Source: Amborella trichopoda (lineage: Eukaryota; Streptophyta; Magnoliopsida; Amborellales; Amborellaceae). Taken from it: a stretch of DNA of 64,000 nt. This document shows positions 12,025 to 25,400 of the stretch, in pieces (the stretch's first letter is position 1; every line of letters begins with the position of its first letter). Location: positions 2,034,545-2,098,544 of the forward strand of contig NW_006499883.1 in assembly GCF_000471905.2 (NCBI RefSeq), in the 5' to 3' direction. Position numbers and translations under genes: made by a program. The notes under the pieces are model-generated. The model was not told the DNA's origin, ran no database searches, and saw nothing but the letters and a program-made list of their open reading frames with translations.

Positions 12025-12440
12025 AAAAAATTTATATAGAGTCGAGGCTCTACACAATCAACTTAGAGCCCACCTCAAAAATTTCAATAGAAGTGGTTGT
12101 TTTGATGCTCAAATATCCTCAAATTGATCATCTCCACATCAAGATGCATGGACATGAGAAAAAACATAGATTTCAAGTTTTGGAAATAGTACATCTTGTA
12201 ACTTATTTTTGGATCGTCAATTTTTAAGATTTTTAAGTTTTCATAGATTTGCTCTATCTACACTATTTTTTTTTGGATAAGTTCTATCTACACTATTTTT
12301 CAAGCTTTAAATTTTATAATTAAAAATAGAAATATATTTTAAAGCTATCACAAAGATTTTCAGTATTGAAACCACATTTCTCAATACTATTTGCAGGTGT
12401 GCTTTACTTTGATTGTTTAGCGATTCTATACAAACTGCAC
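12025..12440. repeat. MITE, GAGCC-GAGGCTCT family, copy D
   Basis: Left end 'tagagtcgaggctctacac'; interior as in copy A; right end degraded ('gattgtttagcgattctat'). A short internal duplication 'ttctatctacactatttttt' lies near 12250-12300. Confidence 0.65.
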
Positions 12441-12747
12441 GTAACATTTCTCCAAATAAAGTGAAAAACAATAAAAAGATGGACCCTCTCCTCCACCCTC
12501 CTTTAGAAAGAAAACAAGGGCATGAACAGAGTCCCGAACACCCATGATTTGAATCTGATTGTTGAACCCTAAGTGGGCTTCTAAAGTCCTCAAGAACCAT
12601 CTAGTGCAATAGTTTTTGGGAGGTTCTCTCCTGGTTTTGGATAACATCGGACGATTCCTTGGGGTTCATTTAGGAACCAAGGACTGGCAATGTTCAAGTT
12701 GACTCGGGCTTGCTGATTTTTAGAACACTAGCATGTGAAAGGATTAT

Positions 12748-12748
12748 T

Positions 12749-12812
<64 letters not shown>
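12748..12812. repeat. (ATT)n microsatellite
   Basis: About 65 bases of uninterrupted ATT repeat followed by a T-rich stretch. Confidence 0.9.
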
Positions 12813-12814
<2 letters not shown>

Positions 12815-12846
12815 TTTCTTTTTTTTCTCTTGTTCTCTTTTTAGGT

Positions 12847-13160
12847 GATGCGGTTTATACAAGGCCTAAGCCTCATGAAAAAAAAAAAAATCACATCTAA
12901 AAATCTTGGTAAAAATGCAATTCCAGCGCAAAAAACAATGAAACATGGCTTGAAACTCTATTTAAAGCCTGAAACTCTGTTTTTAGCATTGGCTATGAAA
13001 TTTGAAGTTCCAAAAATAAAATTTGATGGGTTTGTGAACACTTCCACTTGAAAATTGAATGGTCTAGATTAACTTATTACAAGACTACTAATTTCAAATC
13101 TAGTTTTGAAACTCTCTAATTTTAGGATTTCTAAATAGGGTGTGGTTTGTATAAGGTTCC
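12847..13160. repeat. Possible diverged MITE, copy E (reverse)
   Basis: 'ggtttatacaaggcctaagc' at the left and 'ggtttgtataaggttcc' at the right. The interior 'ttgaaaattgaatggtctag' resembles the reversed core of the MITE family. Weak similarity. Confidence 0.35.
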
Positions 13161-13199
13161 AACTTCTTCTTCTTTCTTTTTTTTTTGACAATATTTTGT

Positions 13200-15540
13200 A
13201 AGCCATTCCCAATCTCCATCACACCCAGCCAAAGCGATCGCCATCTTGATGGAGGTCTTGAAATGTTGTTGCACTAATTAATATCATTCAGAGAATCACC
13301 TTCAATAACACATGGTTGCTGAATACCCCTATATTTCAATATTTTGATCCCTTGTAAAACTGACAACATTTCTGCTTCAATTGCTATTTTGTTTTTTCCC
13401 CACAAGGGCCGGCATAACAAAGGATAATCTCTCCACTTGAATTCCTCACAACTCCCCCCACTCCAGCTGGTCTCGGATTCCCCAAAGAGCTGCCATCAAA
13501 TTTTAATTTAATGATGCCTATACCTAGAGCTTCCCATCTGTCTATAGGTCTCGGTTTGATAATTCTTTGCATCATAAGATTAGATATGTTCACTTCCATG
13601 TCCACCTTTCATGCGCCAAAACCTTCCTTTGTAATTGAAGACCAACTCCACCATGTATGTTGAATCATCCTTTGTACAACCACATCTTCCATCGAAGCAC
13701 CTTCAAAAGTCCGTCTGTTATGTTCCAACCACACTTCCCAAAGAACTGCTGCCCTACCAATCCGAAAAATTAAGGATCTAACTTTAGGCAACCCATCAAA
13801 ATTCATTTGTTCAACAATTTGAGTATGGCTTTGGGGCAAAGGCCCTACTATACCTAAGTTTCGATATAGTCATACGTAAATGGGCAATGAAGAAACAAAT
13901 GATACCCACTCTCATCATTTTCCTTACAAAGAAGGCAACTATTAGTTAGAGTTCACCCTCTTTTCATAAGATTATCAACTGTCAATGTCTTCTCTTGAAA
14001 CAACAACCACAAAAAAACCTTAACTTTATGGGGGATTTTCCATGACCAAATCTTACGAAGGGAACATCTATTCCACCTAATCCTATCATGAAACAAAAGA
14101 GGGTATGTTGATTTCACCGAAAAGCTTCCATGACTCTCCACTTCCTGCACCAAATCATCTTCTATCCCTTGGAAAATGCTGACCCCTTCTAACAAATTAA
14201 GTAACTAAGAGTACTGGCTAGTGAAGTTATCATTAACTCTGTTATACCTACAGTTCACTGTCCAAGCGTCCCTTCTCCTATTTAACACTTCACCTACCTT
14301 TGCCATGGGATCAACAACAAACTTTAAATACCATAGGAAATGAGAGCTTCAATGGGTATTCACTCAACCACTTACTATGCCAAAAATGGACTTTAGACCC
14401 CTATCTGATCACCTATATGGAGTATTGTAACACAAATCCTTTATTTAACATATATCTTTCCAGATGATGGATTGAAATCTCGCTCCTCTGTCTCTGCCTA
14501 TCCACTGGTTATTTCGATCCTCACCATACTTCTCCTTCAAAATACTAATCCAAAGAGCTTCCTCTCCAGGCCTCGCCCTCCACCACCACTGTACCAACAA
14601 TGCCCAATTAGTATGTTTGAGTCTTCTTACACCTAGACCACCTTCTGCTATCGGAGTACATATTCTCTCCCAACTCATAAGATGGTATTTTTTCTCGAAA
14701 TCCCTTGAACCCAATAAAAAGTTCCCCATGAGCTTTTCAATCAGTTTTGATATTGACAATGGCATCATCAAAAGGGACATCTGATAAATAAGCAAGTTTG
14801 ACAAAGGAGATTTAATCAGAGTAGTTCTATCTCCTAAAGGCAGATGTCTTGACTTCCATAGATCCAACTTTGTATTAACCCTCTAAAGAGCTGAATCCCA
14901 CACTGACTAGGGCAATCTTTGATCCGAAATTGGCAATCCAAGATACTTGATGGGAAATTCAACAACTTTACATCCCAACTGTGAGGCAAATGATAAAACA
15001 ATATCTTCACGCTTCCTCAATGATTGAAGTCTTCTCAAAATTCACCTTGAGACTGAGACCAACCTCACAATAGTACAACATCCTTCTAATATTAACAATC
15101 TAGTCAATAGATGCATCACAGAAGAGAAGTGTATCATCTGCATACTGTAGGTGTGAAACTTGTTGGCATGTAGGTGAAACATTAAAACTTGTGAATCTAC
15201 CTCTATTCACCACATTAGTAATTCTCTTACTAAAAGCCTCCCCCATTAATGTGAAGAGAAAAGTGATAATGGGTCACCTTGTCTCACCCCCGTGATGCCT
15301 TAAAACAACTTTTAGCACTACCAAAATAGAGAAATGACTACCGGATAAACACCCCCTTATCCACCCACACTATTTTTCCCCAAACCCCATACACTTCAAT
15401 ACCTCCAATAAAACATCCAAGTCTATTTGATTATCTGTGTTTTCCAAATCAAGTTTTATCAGTACCCTTGGTTCACTACTCAATGTTCTGGAATGAATCC
15501 CTGGGCTATCAATACTCCATCTGTAATTATACGTCCTTAA
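13200..15540 (-). mobile_element. L1/RIL-type LINE, 3' half (RT, zf-RVT, RNase H), degenerate
   Basis: Read on the minus strand from right to left: RT active-site motif YADD at about 15133-15144 (context FHLQYADDTLLFCDAS); RT C-terminal region 14445-14867 (GGLGVRRLKHTNWALLVQWW); zf-RVT linker 13953-14195 (WNRCSLRKIWSWKIPHKVK) with CLLCKENDESGYHLFLHC near 13900; connection segment 13609-13839; and RNase H start 13384-13605 (LKFDGSSLGNPRPAGVGGVV). Stops and shifts separate these frames, so the element is dead. The endonuclease and ORF1 are missing (5' truncated). Confidence 0.85.
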
Positions 15541-15850
15541 ACAATCAAATTAAGGAGCACCTCCAAATTTTATTGTTAACATAATTTTGGTGTTTTACGA
15601 TGGCTTGAGAATCTATTTTCATTTCTAATTATAAAATCGTAAGCTCCAAAAATTGTTTAAATCAAATAGATCTATAAACACTTGAAAATCTTGAAAATGG
15701 ATGGTCCAAATAATATATTGCAAGATACACTATTTTTAGTGCTCAATCTTTTTTTCTTTTCATATTCATATATCTTGATGTCGAGATGATCAGTTTGAGC
15801 GTTTTCCAACAACAACCCAACCTTTTATGATGGAAGTTTATATAAAGTTG
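15528..15850 (-). repeat. MITE, copy F (reverse orientation)
   Basis: The reverse complement carries the core of copies B, G and H ('tttataattagaaatgaaaatag', 'tggaccatccattttcaag'). It shares the sequence 'gaagtttatataaagttgcaac' with the start of copy G, next to it. Lies 600-900 bp upstream of the ispE start codon. Confidence 0.55.
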
Positions 15851-16225
15851 CAACTTTATATTGTTGAGTTAAGGTCCACCTTAAAAATCTTATAAAAGAA
15901 AGTATTCTGACACGTAATTGATCATCTCAACCTTGAGATGTATAGAAATGAAGGAAAAAATAGTGAAAGAATTTCAAGTCCCAAAAAAGACCGTGTAAGA
16001 AATTATCTAGTCGGTCTACTTTCAAGATTCTCCATTGTTTCTTGATCCGCTCGCTCAATACTAATTTCAAAATTTCAAATTTTAGAACTAGGGATGAAAA
16101 TAGATTGTAGTTATGGCAACATTACAGACACGAGAAGGACATCATCTCTGAGCAAATTTTAGACGTGTGCCTTACTTCTCCAGTATAAGGATGCAACCTT
16201 ATACAATCTCCATTTTAATTAAGTA
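15832..16225 (+). repeat. MITE, copy G (GCAACCTT-ended subfamily)
   Basis: Starts 'agtttatataaagttgcaac', ends 'taaggatgcaaccttatac'. Forward orientation, so copies F and G form an inverted pair. The right edge is only about 230 bp upstream of the ispE ATG. Confidence 0.65.
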
Positions 16226-16339
16226 GTAAACGAAGTAAATTAACAGGAAAAAGTAGAAATTGCGGTGACTTATCTTCGTGGGTTTAATCCAAGGATTCCT
16301 TTCTTTGTCCTCAACTGCTCAGATTCACATGAGCAAATG

Positions 16340-16453
16340 TTTTAGAGAGAGAAAGGGAGGGAGGTTTATGCTCCTAATTTTATAGAGAGAGAGGGAGAGA
16401 AGAGTATTTGTAGTTCCAACAAACCGAACTTTGTGCAGATTCAATTATAATCC
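16340..16453 (+). promoter_or_regulatory. ispE 5' leader region with GA-rich tracts
   Basis: Two GAGAGA-rich stretches (about 16344-16362 and 16384-16402) precede the ATG at 16454, a pattern common in plant 5' UTRs and core promoters. No clear TATA box could be assigned, so the transcription start is not fixed. Confidence 0.4.
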
Positions 16454-19400
16454 ATGGCTTCATCCTTCAACTCCCCATTTTGCAATCATCTGTCCATTTC
16501 AACACACCAACACAAGCTCACCCAGTGTAACAAAATAACACGCCCGTCTGGAAATTCACTGTTCTACAATAATGGACTCACCCCACTTCGAAATCTAGGG
16601 CCTTACGGATTCCATTCTCTCGGAGCCATGGCCTATGGTTCCACTACTCCCAAGAAACAGATGGAGGTGAATTTTAATCGATCGCTTTAGACATTTTCAT
16701 GGGTTTGAATCTCTTTGAACTTCTTCATTGGTTTTATCTTGGGGTACTGGATGGCTAGAATTTGTATGTTGCTGTAAGTCTTTTTTCCATGAACTTGAAT
16801 TTTTGCTGTCATTTGACTGGAATTTTTTTTTTTTTTTTTTGAAGTGGTAGAGTTAAAATTGCCATTCGAATTTCTTTAAACTTCTTCATTGGTTTTCTCT
16901 TGGGGCATTAGATGGCAAGGATTTGTAATTTACTGTTATTCTTTTGAATTTCCATGAACTTGAATTTTAGCTGCCACTTGACTGCATTTTTTTATTTATT
17001 TTTAGTATTTTTTTGAAATGGTAGGGTTAAAATTGCAATAATAATGTCCTGTCCATTTGGCGTATTCCCTTTATGAAATATTTCATTATTTTGTTTGTCA
17101 CTCAATTGTTTTCTTTCTTCTTCTGTGTTTTCTCTTTCGCTGGGATGGGTGGTTGGTATTTTTACTATTACTCTGTTGAATTTTTATGATTAGACTCATT
17201 GTTACTTCTAGTCTTTTTTTTTTTTGTGTTTTGGTAGAACTGAAATTACCATAACAGTGTCCATTTACTGCATTTCAAATTCAAACTTGCGTCTATCCTT
17301 TCGTGACTGTTTTCTTAGGATGGCTGAAAATTAACATTTCAATAGAGTTCATTCCTTGTACTGATGTGGACAAAATTGGTTGTTTGAATTAAATTCTTCC
17401 TGTAATTTCACTGTGTTTTAGATAGTTTATGATCCAAATGAAAGAATAGAAAGGCTAGAAGATGAGGTGGATAAGGAAGCAGGACTTCAAAGGCTGTCTC
17501 TCTTTTCTCCTTGTAAGGTAATTGCTCCTCACTGAATTATTGATTGAAAGTTGTTCTCTGTTTCTGCCATTTATTTTTTTTATTGTTAATAAAAGTGATA
17601 CTTGGAAGATCATTTTTCTCTTTTTCCATTATGGATAATTCAAAGATTGCTTCTGAATTACCTCTCGGAGACCACAGTCTGGCGAGCCTGGCCACCAGAT
17701 TTCCTTTAGTCTATTATTTTTTTTGATATGGCTAGGACTTCATATGAAAGAATTGTACCATAATCTTTGTTTTTCTCTTTCGTTATTAATGAAAGTTGGT
17801 AGGGACCCAAACCCCCCACTGATTTCCGAAGAAAAAAAGGATTGCTTCTGAAACTTGGGTTTAGGGTTCTGCAATCTACATAGGAGAGTATTGGTTTTTT
17901 ATTCTTTTTAAGTAAGATTCTGGTTCATGAAATTTGGTTTATTTTCTATCTATGCTTTTTATGAATTTGGTGATATTGAGAATTATAAATTTCAATTGAT
18001 TGTAGGGTTATTTATTCCTTGTTATGAGTTGTTGCTGACAATTGATGACTACTACAAATTTTGTCTGTTGGCGCAAAATGATAGTTGAATTAACAAACTT
18101 TTCTATTTTCTTTGCTTTCCAAATGGTTCGGGATGCTGTTCAATTCTCTATTGAGGAAAGGTTGAGGAAATTAAGTTTTCTTGTTTCCTCTTACAGGGAC
18201 TATTCCCTTAAAGAATTATTAACTAGGGATAAGAATCCTTGTAAGTGAATGATATAAAACTGGGATTCTTACCTTTTCTATGTTATTGAAAAACGTAAGT
18301 TTACGATTTTTGAGCTTCCAGTTTCGATGTTTATGATGACAACTGATAATTTGAAATTAAATGTTTCTTATATGTTTCTTCTTCGGACTGATCATTGATA
18401 CCTGTTTGAAGTTCAGATCAATGTGTTTTTACGAATAACAAGCAGGAGGCAAGATGGATATCATGATCTGGCTTCTCTTTTCCATGTAGGTTTGTAGACA
18501 TGTATATATCTTTCTTATAGTTTTGCTTTCTTTTTGGAATCATTTTACTCCATTTTTGTTTTAAGCTGAATAACTTTGTGCATCTGCAAGAATCATATAT
18601 GGATAATTTGGCTGAATATCTCCATAATTTTGTATATTAGGTGATAAGTTTGGGAGATACAATAAAGTTCTCTTTGTCGCCTACAAAGAGCAAGGACCGC
18701 CTTTCGACAAATGTCCCTGGAGTCCCTCTTGATGACAAGAATTTGGTGAGTTGATATGAGCATTTACTTCTGTTCTACTCACTTTGTAATGTACCTAATT
18801 TTGTGATTTTGTGGGCTTCCCATTGATTTTCTGTTTATTACCTCTTGATGGCCGAATTATCCTCTGTGTGTGTGTGTGTGTGTGTGTGTGCACGCATGTA
18901 TGTGTGTGTGTGTAACATGGAGACACAAACACATAGGAGTTGGAGAGATGCGGGGTGAATATTCATATTTTTGTAAGCATTTCAAGTTTCATTCCATTTT
19001 GTTAAATGCTTCTACTCGCTGCTTTAGTCATGTCTTAATGTGATCTCCTGTGGACTTTTTTGTGTCCTGCTTTCAGATAATCAAGGCGCTTAATTTGTAC
19101 AGGAAAAAGACAGGAAGCGACAAGTTCTTCTGGGTAGGCTTGCTAGTTAAGCTTCCAAATATTGCCCTCATTTTACTTATTTCTTTGATGCTTCCACTGA
19201 CAAAAAGTTGTATATTGATGTACCATTAGAGTGACCTCTTATTTTTTATGGTTAATACCTTTATGGAGTCACCACCAATTTGAAATGATAACAATAATAA
19301 CAATAGTAATAATAACAACAATAATAGTGGTAAGTTTGCTCTGCTGGAATGAATGGTGATGGAGATAGAGTGGGACCCACAACTGGGGCATCTTCTGTTC

Positions 19401-22400
19401 AGGTGGGTTCCCCCTCTCCATCACCATCCATCATTTCATTGAATGGTCGTGGCCCCAATGGGCTATGGTTTTCCATAGGCTATTGTACTCGGATACTTTG
19501 TAAGAGTTAATACCATGAATGCAGTTGCATGCATTGGTGGGTCTTCATTGATAATATGATACATGCAGATCCACCTTGATAAAAAGGTGCCTACAGGTGC
19601 TGGACTTGGCGGAGGGAGCAGTAATGCTGCGACTGCACTATGGGCTGCCAACCAATTTAGTGGGTGTCTTGCTAGTGAGCAAGATCTTCAAGAATGGTCA
19701 GGTGAAATAGGTTCAGATGTTCCATTCTTCTTCTCTCATGGAGCAGCATACTGTACTGGTAGAGGTGAGGTACGTTTTGTCAAATGTAATAGTAAGTATT
19801 TGATTGTACTCCATATACGCATTGATGATTGTCATGCCCTAATCCATATGTATTCATTTTTCTTAGTCTAAGAGAACTAAGAAGGAGCAGTGTCCCATGA
19901 CCCAATGGAGTAATATATGGCACTCCAAAGTTCAAAGGGGCATCCACCATGTCTTTGTGATGGACAGTGAGGATTAGTTGTGCCTCGATTTGTGTCCCAC
20001 TGGGCCCGCTACTGCTAATCTCCACCATCTATCAGCAGGATATACTAAAAATACCATAGCCCGCTGTATTATGGTATTCCTTCGAATTAAGAATATCTGT
20101 TTCCTTTGTCCTCAATTTCTTGTGAAGCATTGCTGGTTCTTACACTGTCCATCAGGGATAAGACTTGGATGATGATGATACTGTTCATCAGGGAACTTGG
20201 ATAGTTCTCTATGTAAATCAGTTGGACTGCTTTAACTAGTTTCTGCTATTGAATTGGGTCAGTCCAGCCTGGTGCTTATCTAAAGCTATATAAAACTGCT
20301 GGGATGTGCCAGTAGGTGGTCACACGTGCAGCATGCAAGCACGTATGCCCGCTTGCGCACACACACACACAGAGACAGATAGGCAGACAGATGGATATTT
20401 AGAAGCAAGGTAGATAAATATATAAATAGTTGATATAGGGAAGAGAGTTTTTTGTATAAGCAGAATGGTTGGAGAGTAGATACTAGTTTCTTTGCACGTG
20501 AATGCAACTTTTTGTGCTTGAGACATTGCATTGACCAATGAGAAGCACTTCATCCTCAGGCTGTTCAAGATATTCCTTCACCCATACCCCTGAACACACC
20601 AATGGTTCTTATAAAGCCACCACAGGCATGCCCAACTGCTGAAGTGTACAAGGTGATCCGGATGGCAATCCCTAAGATTTAGTACTAATTCTATTGCATA
20701 AGTTACGTATTGATTAAAGCATCAGGGACCTTACAAATGGATGGTTTAATATGTTTAACTTCAGCACTTCCGACTTGAACAAGCAAGCGCAGCTGACCCT
20801 TTGATCTTGCTTGAAAAGATATCAAAATCAGGAATCTCTCAAGATGTTTGTATTAATGACTTGGGTGTGTGAAAGTTTTCTTACTTTGGGTTCACAGATA
20901 TTTTGTTCCATTAATGATTGTGTTTTCCTGTATTCATGAATTTGGAAAGTATATACTACAATTCAGTGGACTATTGGGAACCACATTCATTGGGTTCATC
21001 ACCGGCCAACAAAATGATGGATAATGATGTGACAAGTGGGACCCACCAGAGCAAGATACAAGATCCCTCTGTCTCTCATTGCATTCCATTATTTCATTGG
21101 ATGGCAATAACTCCACCGACTACGATTCACCATACTCCATTGGATTATATTGTACTCTCTCATGAGAATTGTTATGGTTTTAGTGAATCATTGATAGTAT
21201 ACATGGCTGTTCTTCCAGAGCCTCCGGCATTTCAAGTCTTACCGTCCTTGAAAAAGTTGAAACAGCGAGTTCTTGCAGCTAGCCGTGGTCGGTACGAAGC
21301 TGTTTTCATGTCAGGAAGGTGAGGCTCTCCTTTAAGTTTTTCTGTTTGTTTTTTTTCCTGAATTCAACAGATGATTTTTTTTAACCATTAGGAATAGATA
21401 CCACTTATTCATGAATCCGATATCTTTCTACAACAATGCTATAATACAGCCCTTTGTTAGGTTGGCATAAATCCTTCTTTTGGTTAGTGACTACTGTTTT
21501 TAATTATTCAACGTTGCTTCTTAGAATATTAGATCATCGTCCACACCCATCACAAGTGCTTTGCTTTCTTTAGAGTGGAACTGGATGGATTATCTAGTAA
21601 AGATGTTAGGAAAGAAAAAATTATGGAAGGACTAAGTCAATTTGGGAGGCTTCTTTTTAGCCATGATGTTTTAGAATACCAGGGTAAGAAGAACTCGTAT
21701 TTCAACTATGCATTATGGGTTACGTGTTAACTTCAAACACAAAAGTCAAAACTATTATTAATAGGGTTGGGTAATTGTTAATTCAAAGCCCAACGTCCAA
21801 GGTGGTAGATTTATATGTAACTCAATAGCTGAAGTTTAGCTGACAACTCCAATATGATTATGGAAGTTTGAGAATAGAAAAATGTTTTTTTCTCGACAGG
21901 GTGACTTTTTTAATCAAATAAAGGTAGAGCACCCCAAATGAAGGTAGAGCAATATATGTTTGGCGACTGGAAGTTGGTATACAAAATTGTGGCATCTAAG
22001 TGTTTTGAACAAAATCATCATCATCATCATCATGGCCTTTTCTCAATTAATTGGGGTCGACTACACGAATCTTGGTCTGCCATTCTGCTCTATTAAGGGC
22101 TATACCATCAGTGAGGCCATAAGTCTCCATAGCTTTTCGCACTACTTCTAACCATGTCCTTTTAAGTCTACCCTTTTCCCTTTTTTAGCCTTCCACTTGA
22201 ACTAACTCGCACCTCCTAACATGTGTTGTACTGGGTCTGCGCCACACATGGCCAACCCACCTTCTCATCTTATCACCTATTAGTGCCACACCTAAGTTTG
22301 TCTGAATGGATTCATTTCGAATTCTATCCCTTCTTGTTTTGTCACTCATCCATCTCAACATCATCATCTCCGCTACACTCATTCTATGGTTATGTTATTT

Positions 22401-25400
22401 TTTGTCCACGCACAATTTCGCTCCATGGAGCAAATCTGGTCTCACAACTATCCTATAGAACTTGCCCTTCAGCTTCATTGGTATGCGACGATCGCATAAA
22501 ATTCTGATTGTACATCTCCACTTTGCTCGCCCAGCTCTAATTTTGTGTGCGACATCTTCTTCAATCTCTCCATTTTCTTGGATTATCAACCCAAGATATC
22601 GAAAGTGCGGTTTTTTTGGTATTTCCTGCCGTCGATCTTTACTACTTCCACGTCTCTACTCTTATTATTACTAAACTTGCATTCCATATATTCTGTCTTA
22701 GTCCGGCTAATTTTAAAACCTTTAGATTCTAGAACATCCCTCCAAAGTTCTAACTTTGTGTTGATGTTGTTTTGGGCCTCATTGAACAAAACTGTCATTT
22801 GTGAACAACATGCACCACGGTACCTCATCCTATTGGTGTCTAGTTAACTTGTCTGTAGCTAAGACAAAAGAGGTCTAGGCTCAATATTGACCCCTGATGT
22901 AGATCTATTGTCACTGAAAACTCATTCATCTTTCCACTATTTGTTTGTACATGTTTTTTACATAGTGGATATGCAAAAAATGACCAAATTCCTACTTTAG
23001 ATTGGGGCCTTATGACTATGTGGTTGGTTGAGGATGCTCCAAGTTTTGCAATGGTTTCCACAGCTGAATTTGCTTCTCTCTATATGTGTTTATGGTCAAG
23101 GATGCGCAAACTTTTGCCATGGAATCCGCAGCTAAGTTTGCTTCTCTCCATATTTGTCTAACATATACTTGTATGGGCAGCATAACTCTACGATTTCTTC
23201 AAAGATGAGTTCAAGTTTCCATGGGCAAGGGGTTATTCTTGCTTGATTTATTACATTCATTGAGCCTTCCTCAATCAATAGAGAGCATCCCCAGCTGCTC
23301 TCGATTAGTTTGAGGCCAGCGAGCAGAGTCTGGGCCTTGGTGAAGGTTGAGTTGGTGAGTCTAATCGGGTCTGATATCAAATATGGTCTCAGCAGAGCAG
23401 TTTTTAGGTATGCCTTGAATGCCATCCATGGCTAGGTTTCTGAGAGAACAGCCATCAAACTTTAGTTTGATGGTTCTAGGGCAGGTGGGATCCCATGAGA
23501 ATATCTGAAAATGGTCATCAGTTTGGAACCGATTAGATGTTTCTAGTTCTTCTTAAAGTCTGTCACCGATATTTTGGAACAATTTGCAATTCCTCACCCA
23601 AAAGATCGTGATCTACTTGTTTGTGTGGTACTCCTTGCTATCAAACACTCTTTTGTTTGCTCTAGCCAGAATGTCGAGGTGATTTCTAGGAGCAAGGCCT
23701 GCCAAGGAAGCAGGCCCAAGGAAGAGAAAGGGGGAGAAAAGTGAGATAACAGCAGTTGTTTGACTGTTTCGGGTGTTGCCGAAAAACCAGCCAAACAGGT
23801 TTAAGATAAAATGCCAGATATCGATTGCCACTTTGCAGTGAATAAAAAGATGGTCAATGGATTCCTCGCAATCCTTACACATTGCGCATTTAGAATCCTC
23901 TATGCTGCAATTTGTCTACTGTATCCTTTTGGAGATAACAAGCCAGTTAAAGCCAGTTAGAGGTCTCAGATGTGTAGAAATTGAGGGGCTGAATCCCCAC
24001 CCCCCTCCCCCTCTTCTGCCTTTTTATATAGGCCTCAAGGGGTCTGGGGAGTTCCACTTAGATTAAAATTCACCATTATCTAGAATATTTAGGTAATATG
24101 TGAGGTGAGTTAGAGAATTAATCTGAGCCCATCCATCTCTAAGATCAGGCATCATGATTAGAGAAGATATTTAGGAAACTTATCTCCTGAGATTTGACCC
24201 CATTATCCACTCCTATTTATATTTAGATGTATGATTGATTAAACCTGTCTTCTAGAGCAATCTAGAATAATCTTGAATTCCTTTTCTCTCACAAAGGGAT
24301 TAGGAATTCAAATAATTAAAATTTGGTCAAAGATTATCTAGATCTAAAATAAAATATCCAACAAAATAATTTTATTTAAGAAAGTATATTTTAGGATAAT
24401 CGCTACCAAAATATTTCCATAAGATATTTTCTCAACTAACATTATATTTTCAAAAGCGATCAATAACATCTTTATGTGGGGCGTGTGGCCCATGTATGCC
24501 CCACATATCCCACCCTTGTGGACCCCACATGTGTGAGAGACTGGGCCTTAGCCCCCATCCCCCCAACCAAAATGTGGGTCCCACCTAATAAAAAAAATCT
24601 TCTGAAATATGTAAATAAAATTCTAGAAATACCTTTTTAGGGGTTTTTATGCAATTAGAAGCAATTTTAAAATTCTGAAATAACGAGGGCCAACAGGACG
24701 TGCTTAGGACTCGGAACTTCTGCCTCATGTGTAAAGGGCTACACCATGTTCGAGACCTAAGAGGGATGAGCGTAAGGCACAAAGCGTGGAGTGCTTCATA
24801 TGTGAAGGGCCACATTGGGCACGGGATTGCCCTAAAAGAAAAGCTCTTAATGCTCTAATAGCAGAGATGGACGACCCTAAGGGTGGGGGAGGTGTCCAAG
24901 AGACTCAAATGGGGGTCACTGCAGCTCTTCAATGGGATGAATGCTGAGACGGAGAGACCCACGGCTCCAAGTAAGAGCCTCATGTATGCGGAGGCTCAAA
25001 TCAATGGGAAGACCACGAAGGCCATGATCGATACAGGGTCTACGCACAACTTCGTCTCCAAGGAAGAGGCTAACTGGCTGGGATTGCGGTTTGCCAGGTA
25101 GATGGGATGAGTTAAGGCAGTAAACTCCGAGACCAAACCTATTCATGGCATGGTTCGTGGGGTAGACATATGCCTCGGCCTATGGAGTGGCAAGGTCCAC
25201 CTGTCCCTAGTACCAATGGATGACTATCAAGTTGTCCTCAGGATTGACTTCCTGAGCCGGGTGAGGGTGGCACTCATGCCCTTCGCAAACTGAGTGTGCA
25301 TCATGGAGGAAGGAGCTCCATGCATGGTGCCTATGGTGCAAGGCACCAAGACCATTAGTAAGACCCTTTCGGCTATGCAGTTCACCATGGTGGGGGGAGT

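Noticed and set aside
19569-19769. ispE ATP-loop exon taken as a separate small gene
   Set aside because: It is one phase-matched exon of the 11-exon ispE gene.
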